Below are positions 37,381 through 44,848 of a DNA stretch of 64,000 nt, in pieces (the first letter of the stretch is position 1; each line of letters begins with the position of its first letter). Source of the stretch: Amycolatopsis sp. FDAARGOS 1241. GTDB taxonomy: Bacteria; Actinomycetota; Actinomycetes; Mycobacteriales; Pseudonocardiaceae. Below the pieces are notes generated by a model that saw only the letters and a program-made list of their open reading frames with translations, had not been told where the DNA came from and ran no database searches. The DNA is taken from assembly GCF_016889705.1 (NCBI RefSeq), contig NZ_CP069526.1, positions 7,771,001 through 7,835,000 on the forward strand. Direction: 5' to 3'. A program made the translations under genes and the position numbers.

Positions 37381-38502
37381 TCAGCAGTGCGTGGTGGGCC
37401 GGCCGGCCTTGAGGTTCTGGAGCTGGGTCAGCGCATCGTCCAGAGTGGACACCTTGATCAAGTTGAGCCCGTCGGGCACGGCCGATTTCGCTTCGGCGCA
37501 GTTGTGCGCGGGCACGAGGAAGTCGGTGGCCCCCGCCTCGCGCGCGCCGACGACCTTGAACGAGATGCCGCCGATCGGGCCGACCTCGCCCGTCTCGCTG
37601 ATCTCGCCCGTGCCCGCGATGTGGCGGCCGGCGGCGAGGTTGCTGTCGGGCTGCCCGGGCGGGGTGAGGCGGTCGATGATCGCCAGCGTGAACATCAGGC
37701 CTGCCGACGGGCCGCCGACGTCCTGCAGGGAGATGTTGACGTCGAACGGCGCCTGCGCGTGGTCGACGGCCGTCAGGCCCATGAAGCCCTGGGTGCGGTC
37801 GGAGCGCTGGGCGAGCGTGATCGGGACGGTGCGCTGGGGCTGCCCGTCGGACTGGAAAGTGACCTGCACGGTCTGCCCGGGCTTGGTACCGGTGAGCGCG
37901 GCCGCGACGTCGGCGGCCTCCTTCACCGGCTTGCCGTTGACCGTGACGAGTTTGTCGCCGGGCGCGAGCACGTGGTCGGCGGGGCTGCCGGACACGATCT
38001 CCTTGGCGACGACCTCCACCGGGTAGCCGAGGCGGCGCAGGGCGGCGACCTGGGCGTTGCTCTGCGAGTCCTGCAGCTGCTGGATGTTCTCCTGCTTGAC
38101 CTGCTCGTTGGTCTCGCCGGGCCGGTAGTACTCCTCGCGCGGCGCGAGGGCGTAGCGGCCACTGGCCCAGAGGCCGAGCGCGGTGAAGAGGTTGATCCCG
38201 TCGTTGAGCGACACGGTCGTCATGCGCAGTTCGCCGTTGGTCTGGAACGTCTGGTGGCCCTTGACCTGGATCACCTCGTTGCCCGCGGCGTCGCGACCGA
38301 GCGTGTCGTACGTGGGTCCGGGACTGATGGCCACGTACGGCACCTGGACCAGGAAACCGGCTACGACGAACACCAGGAACAGCGCTCCGCTGACCAGCAG
38401 GGTCCAGCCGCGGCGGGTCATCCGCCGCTCTTCGCGGGCCGGTTCCCTCGACGGCTCGGTCCGGCTGTTCGCGGTCGCGGTCTCCTCGTCGGGTTTGGTC
38501 AC
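37381..38502 (-). CDS. Membrane-anchored PDZ / Lon-type S16 protease (YlbL family)
   Basis: A 373-residue extracytoplasmic protease (Rv3194c type). One N-terminal anchor (WTLLVSGALFLVFVVAGFLV, residues ~32-52) is followed by a PDZ domain (VVAKEIVSGSPADHVLAPGDKLVTVNGKPV) and an S16 domain with catalytic Ser in DVGGPSAGLMF and Lys in GGISFKVVGAREAG. The 27 residues before the anchor are charged and cytoplasmic. Start is GTG 38502. It is divergent from the DUF2342 gene. Substrate unknown. Confidence 0.93.
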   Translation of the reverse strand: MTKPDEETATANSRTEPSREPAREERRMTRRGWTLLVSGALFLVFVVAGFLVQVPYVAISPGPTYDTLGRDAAGNEVIQVKGHQTFQTNGELRMTTVSLNDGINLFTALGLWASGRYALAPREEYYRPGETNEQVKQENIQQLQDSQSNAQVAALRRLGYPVEVVAKEIVSGSPADHVLAPGDKLVTVNGKPVKEAADVAAALTGTKPGQTVQVTFQSDGQPQRTVPITLAQRSDRTQGFMGLTAVDHAQAPFDVNISLQDVGGPSAGLMFTLAIIDRLTPPGQPDSNLAAGRHIAGTGEISETGEVGPIGGISFKVVGAREAGATDFLVPAHNCAEAKSAVPDGLNLIKVSTLDDALTQLQNLKAGRPTTHC

Positions 38503-38591
38503 GAGCGACAGCGTACGGTGACCGTGTTCGCTTCCCGGTGAAGGCCATGGTTGACGCGCTGGGAGAGGCCCTACCCGCGTACGGTGGACGT

Positions 38592-40016
38592 ATGAGCAAA
38601 CCCCCGTTCGGTTTCGGACCGCCCGATCCCGACAGACGAGGCGACAACGACCCGGAGCAGCCGTCCGGCGCCGAGGCGTTCAACCAGCTCGGGCAGATGC
38701 TGAGCCAGCTGGGCCAGATGCTCAGCCAGGCGGGCTCCTCCAGCGGGCCGGTGAACTACGACCTGGCGAAACAGATCGCGCTCCAGAACCTCAGCGGTTC
38801 GGAGGACGCGAAGATCGGCTTCACCTCGTCCACCGGCGACTCGTCGACGGCCGTGCGCGACGCCGCCCACCTCGCCGAGCTGTGGCTCGACGCGGCGACG
38901 ATCCTGCCGGCCGGCGCGACCACCACCGTCGCGTGGTCGGCGCGCACCTGGGTCGAGAAGACGCTGCCGACGTGGCAGCGGCTCTGCGATCCCGTCGCGC
39001 AGCAGGTGTCCGGCGCGTGGATGCAGGCGCTGCCCGAGGAGGCCAAGCAGGCCGCCGGGCCGCTGCTGGCGATGATGGGGCAGATGGGCGGGATGGCCTT
39101 CGGCTCCCAGCTCGGCAACGCGCTCGCGCAGCTCGCCCAGGAGGTGCTGACGTCCACGGAGGTCGGCTTGCCGCTGGGCCCGGCCAACACTTCGGCACTG
39201 CTGCCCGCGAACATCGAGAAGTTCACCGAGGGGCTCGAGGTGCCGAGCAGCGAGGTGGTCGTGTTCCTCGCCGCGCGCGAAGCCGCCCACCAGCGTCTGT
39301 TCGCCCACGTGCCGTGGCTGCGCCAGCGCCTGCTGGCGACAGTCGAGGAGTTCGCGCGCGGGATCACCGTCGACACGTCGGCGCTCGAGTCGCTGGCCGG
39401 CCAGATCGACCCGGCCAACCCGGCGAGCATCGAAGAAGCCATGTCCTCGGGCCTGCTCGAGCCGAAGACCACGCCCGAGCAGGAGTCGGCGCTGAAGCGC
39501 CTCGAGACCCTGCTCGCCCTCGTCGAAGGCTGGGTCGACGTCGTGGTCGCCGAGGCCATCGGCGACCGGCTGCCCGGCGCCGGCGCCCTGCGCGAGACGC
39601 TCCGCCGCCGTCGCGCAACGGGCGGCCCCGCAGAGCAGACTTTCGCAACGCTCGTGGGCCTCGAACTGCGTCCCCGTCGGATGCGCGCCGCGTCTTCCTT
39701 GTGGAAGCTCGTGGGCGACCGCCACGGTATGGAGAAGCGCGACGGTCTCTGGTCTCACCCGGACCTCATGCCGACCGCGGAGGACCTCGACGAGCCCCTC
39801 GACTTCGCCGACCGCCTCGGCGACGTCCCGGTCCTCGGCGACGACTTCGACCCCATCGCCGAGCTGGAACGGACCCAGAAGCGCGAAGCCGACGCCACTT
39901 CCGGCTCGGCTGCCGAGTCCGGCACCGACTCCGGTTCCGGCGCTGACTCGGGCTCGGACTCGGAAGCCGCCCCGAAGCCCGACTCGGACGACAAGGGCGA
40001 CTCTCCGTCGTGCTGA
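38592..40016 (+). CDS. DUF2342 zinc-dependent metalloprotease-like protein
   Basis: A 474-residue protein of the DUF2342 family (Rv3195 type). The domain runs from about residue 75 to 410; the metal-site helix reads AREAAHQRLF, i.e. the family's ExxH without the first His of HExxH. A Gln/Met/Leu-rich stretch (LGQMLSQLGQMLSQAG) is near the N-terminus and a Ser/Asp/Gly-rich acidic tail ends in SC. Peptidase activity is predicted, not established to my knowledge. ATG 38592 is divergent from the YlbL gene with 89 bp between. Confidence 0.9.
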   Translation: MSKPPFGFGPPDPDRRGDNDPEQPSGAEAFNQLGQMLSQLGQMLSQAGSSSGPVNYDLAKQIALQNLSGSEDAKIGFTSSTGDSSTAVRDAAHLAELWLDAATILPAGATTTVAWSARTWVEKTLPTWQRLCDPVAQQVSGAWMQALPEEAKQAAGPLLAMMGQMGGMAFGSQLGNALAQLAQEVLTSTEVGLPLGPANTSALLPANIEKFTEGLEVPSSEVVVFLAAREAAHQRLFAHVPWLRQRLLATVEEFARGITVDTSALESLAGQIDPANPASIEEAMSSGLLEPKTTPEQESALKRLETLLALVEGWVDVVVAEAIGDRLPGAGALRETLRRRRATGGPAEQTFATLVGLELRPRRMRAASSLWKLVGDRHGMEKRDGLWSHPDLMPTAEDLDEPLDFADRLGDVPVLGDDFDPIAELERTQKREADATSGSAAESGTDSGSGADSGSDSEAAPKPDSDDKGDSPSC

Positions 40017-40030
40017 CTCTCGGCACCAAC

Positions 40031-40065
40031 CCCGGTCCTCCGCCGTCCCGTGGCGGAGGACCGGG
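40031..40065. terminator. Hairpin terminator between convergent genes
   Basis: A perfect 14-bp stem CCCGGTCCTCCGCC (40031-40044) with 40052-40065 and a 7-base loop, 14 bp after the DUF2342 stop and facing the YgjP-like gene. Confidence 0.75.
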
Positions 40066-40107
40066 TCGGTTCGGCCGTCTACTGCCCGGCTCAACCGGAG
40101 CCCGCGC

Positions 40108-40698
40108 TCAGTCTTCCGCCGATATCCCCCATCCCGCTGCCGCCGACAGGCCCTCCAGGTACCCGATGGCACGCTCCGTCTTCGGGTACCGGTTCACCAA
40201 CGTCCAGAACGCGGCGTCGTGTCCCGGTTCCCGCAGGTGGGCGAGCTCGTGCACCAGCACGTAGTCCAAGACCCACTGCGGCACCCGCTGCAGGCTGTCA
40301 CTGACGCGGATCGTCGCGTCGACCGGGGTGCAGGAGGCCCAGCGGGTGCGCATGGGCGGCACCCAGCGCACGCTCGCGGGTATCGCCCGCGGGTGCACGT
40401 ACTTTGCCGCGAGTAGGGCGCAGCGCGCCAGCAACGCATCGTCCGACGCCTTCGGCGACGCGGGCTTGCGCGGCTCCGGGCGCTGCAGCTTGCGCTCCAT
40501 CTCCGCGACCCAGTGCCGTTCTTCCGCGCGGGACAAGTGTGCCGGGATGAGCACCACGAGGGTGTCGTCTTTCCAGTACGCGGTGACCGTCCGGCGCCGG
40601 CGCGTGCTGCGCCGCACCTCGACCTTGTGTTCAGGAGTGTCCGACGGGGCGTTCGTTCCGCCCCGGCCCCGCAGTGAGGGCATCCGTGCTTCGACCAC
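40108..40698 (-). CDS. YgjP/M48-like zinc metallopeptidase
   Basis: A 196-residue protein with the zinc motif in LVHELAHLREPGHDAAFW (HELAH plus the downstream His of GHDAAFW), preceded by RWASCTPVDATIRVSDSLQRVPQWVLDYV, the standard pattern of the YgjP/DUF45 family. The N-terminal part (VEVRRSTRRRRTVTAYWKDDTLVVLIPAHL) is a small beta domain. Start GTG 40698 or ATG 40683; no ribosome site helps. It is divergent from the RRE/E1-like gene. Family function is unknown, with a role near DNA-protein or peptide turnover suggested by some relatives. Confidence 0.85.
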   Translation of the reverse strand: MVEARMPSLRGRGGTNAPSDTPEHKVEVRRSTRRRRTVTAYWKDDTLVVLIPAHLSRAEERHWVAEMERKLQRPEPRKPASPKASDDALLARCALLAAKYVHPRAIPASVRWVPPMRTRWASCTPVDATIRVSDSLQRVPQWVLDYVLVHELAHLREPGHDAAFWTLVNRYPKTERAIGYLEGLSAAAGWGISAED

Positions 40699-40757
40699 TC
40701 GACAACGGTAAGGCCAGTGACCGACAACTTGGAGCGCCGAAAGGTCACAGCCCCGAG

Positions 40758-40787
40758 TTGTCCACAACTTGCGTGCCCTGTGGATAA
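40758..40787. promoter_or_regulatory. Pair of DnaA-box-like sites
   Basis: TTGTCCACAA at about 40758-40767 and, inverted, TGTGGATAA at 40779-40787, within the divergent gap between the YgjP-like and RRE/E1-like genes. Both match actinobacterial DnaA boxes (TTGTCCACA, TTATCCACA). Confidence 0.5.
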
Positions 40788-40837
40788 CTCGCGCTTTTGA
40801 GGCCGTACAACGCCGAGTGAGTGTCAAGCTGATCATC

Positions 40838-41875
40838 ATGACCTTGTCCACCGTTCCACCGCCGGACGTCTTGCTGCCGGCCTACCCGACGCTCCTCCAG
40901 GGCCTCCACGTGCTGGAACGCGGCGGCGGCGAAATCCAGATCGGTCTCGACCCGCGCCACGGCGTCGTGGCCGGCCGGCTCGAGCCGAGCGTGGTCGAGC
41001 TCGTGCGCCGGCTCGACGGCAGGCGCCACCTCGACACCCTGCTCGCCGAGAGCGAACACCTCGACCAGCTGCGGCTGCTGCTCAAGCAGCTCACCGCGCT
41101 GGGTCTCGTCACGGAAGCACCCACGCCCACCGCGAAGCGCGTCGAGACCGGCTTCTGGTCCCTGCGCGCCCGCCACCACCAGACCGCGCTCACCGAACGG
41201 CGGCGGCAGAGCCTGGTGACCGTCCGCGGCGATGGCCGGATCGCCGTGGCCGTCGCCGTGCTGCTGGCCAACGCGGGCATCGGGCACATCGACGTCCGCG
41301 CGTCCGGCACGGTCGGGGAAGCCGACCTCGGTTCCGGCCTCACCACGGCGGAACTGGGCGTGCCGCACAGGCGAGCGGTGCTGAACGTGCTGGCTCGCGT
41401 CGCGCCCGACGTCACCACCGGCCGCAACCACCACCGCACCCCCGACGTCGTGATACTCACCGATGCCCTGGTTCCGGCGCCGGAGCTGGTGGCCGAACTC
41501 GTCGACGCCGGCGTCCCGCACCTGCCCGCGAAGGTCCGCGACGGCACGCCGATCGTGGGCCCGCTGGTCGTTCCCGGCCGCAGCGCCTGCCTGCGGTGCT
41601 GCGACCTGCACCGCACCGACCTGGACGCGGCTTGGCCGCGGCTCGCGAGCCAGCTCGTGGACGTCGACCAGCGGCCCGATCTGGGGGCCGTGCAGTCGTG
41701 CGCCGCGCTGGCCGTCGCGCAGGCGCTGCGCGTGCTGTCGCCGAGCACCGAACCGCCGCCGAGCTGGAACAGCACCATGGAGCTCGACGCGTTCGAGGGC
41801 CGCCTGCGCCACCGGTACTGGGAGCCCCACCCGGACTGCGATTGCGGCGCCCCCGCGCCGCCTCCGGAGACGTAG
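40838..41875 (+). CDS. E1/ThiF-like protein with N-terminal PqqD-type RRE domain (TOMM leader-binding type)
   Basis: A 345-residue protein (Rv3196 type). Residues ~15-95 (GVVAGRLEPSVVELVRRLDG ... LRLLLKQLTALGLVTEA) fit a PqqD-like winged helix that binds RiPP leader peptides. The rest is an E1/ThiF-like Rossmann domain with a degenerate nucleotide loop (VRGDGRIAVAVAVLLANAGI) and two Cys pairs, CLRCCDLH and DCDCGA, likely a structural zinc site. Such proteins bring substrate peptides to YcaO enzymes, but no YcaO or precursor is seen here. ATG 40838 is used; GTG 40817 is possible. An ABC1 kinase gene follows after 54 bp. Confidence 0.8.
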   Translation: MTLSTVPPPDVLLPAYPTLLQGLHVLERGGGEIQIGLDPRHGVVAGRLEPSVVELVRRLDGRRHLDTLLAESEHLDQLRLLLKQLTALGLVTEAPTPTAKRVETGFWSLRARHHQTALTERRRQSLVTVRGDGRIAVAVAVLLANAGIGHIDVRASGTVGEADLGSGLTTAELGVPHRRAVLNVLARVAPDVTTGRNHHRTPDVVILTDALVPAPELVAELVDAGVPHLPAKVRDGTPIVGPLVVPGRSACLRCCDLHRTDLDAAWPRLASQLVDVDQRPDLGAVQSCAALAVAQALRVLSPSTEPPPSWNSTMELDAFEGRLRHRYWEPHPDCDCGAPAPPPET

Positions 41876-41929
41876 CCCACACCCACCGGCGGGCTGCGGC
41901 GGACAAGGTCACCAAGGCAGAATCGCAGG

Positions 41930-43264
41930 GTGACCGATTCCGCCGCAGACCGCGAATCAGCCCTGCCGCGACGAGGTGCCGCGCGCACCGCGAAGCTGGC
42001 CAGTATCCCGCTCGGGATCGCCGGACGCGCCGTCGGCGGGTGGGGCAAGCGGCTCGCCGGGCAGAGCGCGGACCAGGTCAGCGCGACACTGTCGGCGAAG
42101 GCCGCAGAGCAGCTGTTCGAGGTGCTGGGCACGCTCAAGGGCGGCGCCATGAAGTTCGGCCAGGCGCTGAGCGTGTTCGAGGCCGCCGTGCCTGACGACA
42201 TGGCCCAGCCGTACCGCGAAGCACTGACGAAGCTGCAGTCGGCCGCCCCGCCGATGTCGGCGCAGCAGACGCGCCGCGTGCTCGCCCAGCAGCTCGGGCG
42301 GTCGTGGGAAGGCCGGTTCGCCCACTTCGACGACGTCCCCGCGGCGGCGGCGAGCATCGGCCAGGTCCACCGCGCGACCTGGCACGACGGCCGCGAGGTC
42401 GCCGTCAAGGTCCAGTACCCGGGTGCCGACGAGGCGCTGCGAAGCGACCTGCGGCAGCTGCAGCGGTTCAGCCGGCTGTTCCAGGCGTTCGTGCCCGGCA
42501 CGGACGTGAAGCCGCTGCTCGCCGAGCTGGCCGAGCGCATGGACGAGGAGCTCGACTACCTCAACGAGGCCGACAACCAGCGTGCCTTCGTGAAGGCCTT
42601 CGAGGGCGACCCGGAGTTCCTGATCCCGCGGGTGGTGGCGAGCGCGCCGAAGGTCGTGATCACCGAGTGGGTCACGGGCACCCCGCTGGCCAAGGTCATC
42701 TCCGGCGGCGACCGCGAGATCCGCAACCTCGCCGGCCGGCTGCTCATGGAGTTCCACTACTCGTCGCCGGCCCGGGCGCACCTGCTGCACTCCGACCCGC
42801 ACCCCGGCAACTTCATGGTCACCGACGACGGCCGCCTGTGTGTGCTGGACTTCGGCGGCGTCGCGAAGCTGCCCCACGGCATCCCGCGGCACCTGGGCGA
42901 GATGACCCGGCTGGCACTCGACGGCGACTCCGCCGATCTCATGCGGCTGCTACGGGAGAACGGCTTCGTCCGCGCGGAGTCCGACCTCTCCGCCGACGAG
43001 GTGCTCGCGTACCTGGCGCCGTTCACGGAGCCGCTGGCCACGCCGACGTTCCACTTCACGCGCCGCTGGATGCAGAAGCAGGCCGGCCGCGTCGGCGACA
43101 CCCGCGGCAGCGATTTCCGCGTCGGCCGGTCGCTGAACCTGCCGCCCGAGTACCTGATGATCCACCGGGTCACCGCCGGGTCCACGGGCATCCTCTGCCA
43201 GCTCGACGCCGAAGTGCCCGCGCGCGGGATCGTGGAGCGCTGGCAGCCCGGGTTCGCGCACTGA
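41930..43264 (+). CDS. ABC1/UbiB-family atypical protein kinase
   Basis: A 444-residue protein (Rv3197 type) of the COQ8/UbiB family. The KxGQ motif is GAMKFGQALS, the Ala-rich nucleotide loop AAAASIGQVHRA, the ion-pair Lys in VAVKVQYPG, the catalytic HSDPHPGNF and the metal DFGG. No membrane tail is present, unlike quinone-linked UbiB. In mycobacteria this gene belongs to the WhiB7 regulon and has been linked to macrolide tolerance (from memory). It follows the RRE/E1-like gene and probably shares its transcript. GTG 41930 start, weak ribosome site. Confidence 0.93.
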   Translation: MTDSAADRESALPRRGAARTAKLASIPLGIAGRAVGGWGKRLAGQSADQVSATLSAKAAEQLFEVLGTLKGGAMKFGQALSVFEAAVPDDMAQPYREALTKLQSAAPPMSAQQTRRVLAQQLGRSWEGRFAHFDDVPAAAASIGQVHRATWHDGREVAVKVQYPGADEALRSDLRQLQRFSRLFQAFVPGTDVKPLLAELAERMDEELDYLNEADNQRAFVKAFEGDPEFLIPRVVASAPKVVITEWVTGTPLAKVISGGDREIRNLAGRLLMEFHYSSPARAHLLHSDPHPGNFMVTDDGRLCVLDFGGVAKLPHGIPRHLGEMTRLALDGDSADLMRLLRENGFVRAESDLSADEVLAYLAPFTEPLATPTFHFTRRWMQKQAGRVGDTRGSDFRVGRSLNLPPEYLMIHRVTAGSTGILCQLDAEVPARGIVERWQPGFAH

Positions 43265-43265
43265 G

Positions 43266-43316
43266 TTGTCCACAGGCTCCGGCGTTTCAGACGCCGCCGA
43301 GCGGGAGTTATCCACA
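43266..43316. promoter_or_regulatory. Two DnaA-box-like sites after the ABC1 gene
   Basis: TTGTCCACA at 43266-43274 and TTATCCACA at 43308-43316, same orientation, in the 100-bp gap before the next gene. Confidence 0.5.
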
Positions 43317-43366
43317 GATTCGCCAAGCCGGTTCCACTCGGATGGCCGAGCGGCCATCCTCGAACC

Positions 43367-44317
43367 ATGACGACTACGACAAGCACCCGCGCCGTTGCGT
43401 TGAGTGATTTGAGCGCGTTCGCCTCCGCCGCCGGCGTGATCGACTTGAAGCGGTTGCGCAGCGCGGGGGTCTCGAACCGAAGAGCCGCACGGCTGGCCCG
43501 GCCGGGCGGACCGTGGCGTCGCGTGTACCCCGGCGTGTTCCTGATCCAGGACAAACCGCCGACCCGATTACAGCTGCTGCACGCGACGATCGCCCGCTAC
43601 GGCCCCACGGCCGTGATCACGGGAGCGGACGCGCTGCGGGCCCACGGCGTCGCGCACCCGTGCACCGACGAGATCCACCTGCTCCTGCCGCACTACCGCC
43701 GCCCGGGCTCCGAACACGGCGTGCTCACCTCCCGCACGGCCCGCCTGCCCGAGCCCGTGGTGATCAACGGCCTGCCCTACACGAGCCCCGCGCGCGCCGC
43801 CCTCGACCTGGCTCGCCGCGAGATGGACCCGGCCGCCGTCGAGCGCCTCGTGACGCTCCCCTTGCTCTGGGGGCTGTGCGACCGCGCCGAGCTCGTGACC
43901 GAGCTCGACGCCGGCAACCAGCGCGGCTCCGCGACCGTCCGCGCGGTGCTCCGCGCGCTCGACGACCACGAGACCTTCGCCCACGGCCACGCCCTCCGCA
44001 TCCTCCGCGAGACGCCCCTGCCGGCCCCGCAGTGGAACGTCTCGGTCTGCGACCGCCGCGGCCGCCGCATCGGCACCGCCGACGCGTGGTGGGACGAGGT
44101 CGGCCTCGCCTGGCGCTACCGCACCGCCGCCGGCCCCACCGACTTCAGCCACCTCGCGCTCACCGCCACGGGCACGGTCCTGATGCGCTGCACCCCCCAG
44201 CAACTGCACGACACCCCGAAGGGCGTCGCCCGCGAACTGGTACGCGCGTACACCCAGGCGGCCCGCACCCCGCGCCCGAAGGTCCACGCCGTGTACCGCT
44301 CGGGAACGGCCGCGTAG
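43367..44317 (+). CDS. Hypothetical protein with AbiEi-type N-terminal domain
   Basis: A 316-residue soluble protein of a family common in actinobacteria. The N-terminal part (LKRLRSAGVSNRRAARLARPGGPWRRVYPGVFL) is a winged-helix module like those of AbiEi antitoxins, and the middle reads VITGADALRAHGVAHPCTDEIHLLLPH. The C-terminal part (GTADAWWDEVGLAWRYR) recalls a DUF559/endonuclease-like fold lacking an obvious catalytic set. No toxin gene is next to it, so a toxin-antitoxin role is not supported. ATG 43367. Confidence 0.75.
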   Translation: MTTTTSTRAVALSDLSAFASAAGVIDLKRLRSAGVSNRRAARLARPGGPWRRVYPGVFLIQDKPPTRLQLLHATIARYGPTAVITGADALRAHGVAHPCTDEIHLLLPHYRRPGSEHGVLTSRTARLPEPVVINGLPYTSPARAALDLARREMDPAAVERLVTLPLLWGLCDRAELVTELDAGNQRGSATVRAVLRALDDHETFAHGHALRILRETPLPAPQWNVSVCDRRGRRIGTADAWWDEVGLAWRYRTAAGPTDFSHLALTATGTVLMRCTPQQLHDTPKGVARELVRAYTQAARTPRPKVHAVYRSGTAA

Positions 44318-44665
44318 CCGTGGCGCCCCGCTCCCCGGTACCCCACCGGTCGCTCCGGACGGTTGCCGCGCGCCCGGCGTGCTGCGGACGGGCGCGTGCT
44401 GCTGGCCAACCACAAGCCGTCCGCACGTGCGCCGCTGCGGTCGAGCAAGCCGGTCGACTGACCACACGCAGCTAACCGGTTAACACCGGTCGGGTACGCC
44501 GCTCGCCGGGCCGACCGCCCACCGGCGTGCGTCGCCTCGTGGCCTGCGCGTGCCGGTGGGCGGTCGGCCCGTGGGCGGCGGGGCGTGAGCCGCGGTGATC
44601 GTGCGGGTTGCCCGCGGTGGGGTCGGAGCGTCAGGTGGAGAAAGTGAGGTCGGCACCGGGAAAGA
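44318..44665. other. 348-bp intergenic region between convergent genes
   Basis: No coding sequence is supported. It holds the large hairpin at 44507-44571 and a small palindromic patch AACCGGTTAACACCGGT near 44475. Confidence 0.6.
44507..44571. terminator. Perfect 20-bp inverted repeat, probable bidirectional terminator
   Basis: CGGGCCGACCGCCCACCGGC at 44507-44526 is exactly complementary to 44552-44571 with a 25-base loop. Located between convergent genes. Confidence 0.65.
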
Positions 44666-44848
44666 TCACCAGTATTCGTCGGGGAGTTTGGCTTCGATGT
44701 CGCGGACGTGGTCGCGGACGCAGTTCGGGCAGAGCCAGCGTTCGCGGCCGTCCTCCTTGGTGGAGACCCAGGAGAGGAGGGCCAGGGGGTCGGGCTCGCC
44801 GGAGCGGGTGCGGCTGCAGCGGGAGCACGTGGCGTCGGGGGCGGTCAC
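44666..44848 (-). CDS. Small zinc-ribbon protein
   Basis: A 60-residue protein with two Cys pairs, CSRC (residues ~8-11) and CPNC (~40-43), spaced as in a zinc ribbon, plus Trp-rich contacts (LLSWVSTKEDGRERWLCPNC). Start GTG 44848 overlaps the stop of the methyltransferase gene upstream (GTGA), so the two are coupled. Similar tiny proteins are widespread in actinobacteria without a known role. Confidence 0.75.
   Translation of the reverse strand: MTAPDATCSRCSRTRSGEPDPLALLSWVSTKEDGRERWLCPNCVRDHVRDIEAKLPDEYW

Noticed and set aside
36668..38683. 670-codon minus-strand frame spanning PPA1309 and YlbL genes
   Set aside because: It is out of frame with YlbL, antisense to PPA1309, and Arg/His/Pro-rich throughout.
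40758..43316. Chromosomal origin of replication
   Set aside because: Only scattered pairs of DnaA boxes, no AT-rich region and no dnaA/dnaN/gyrB neighbours.
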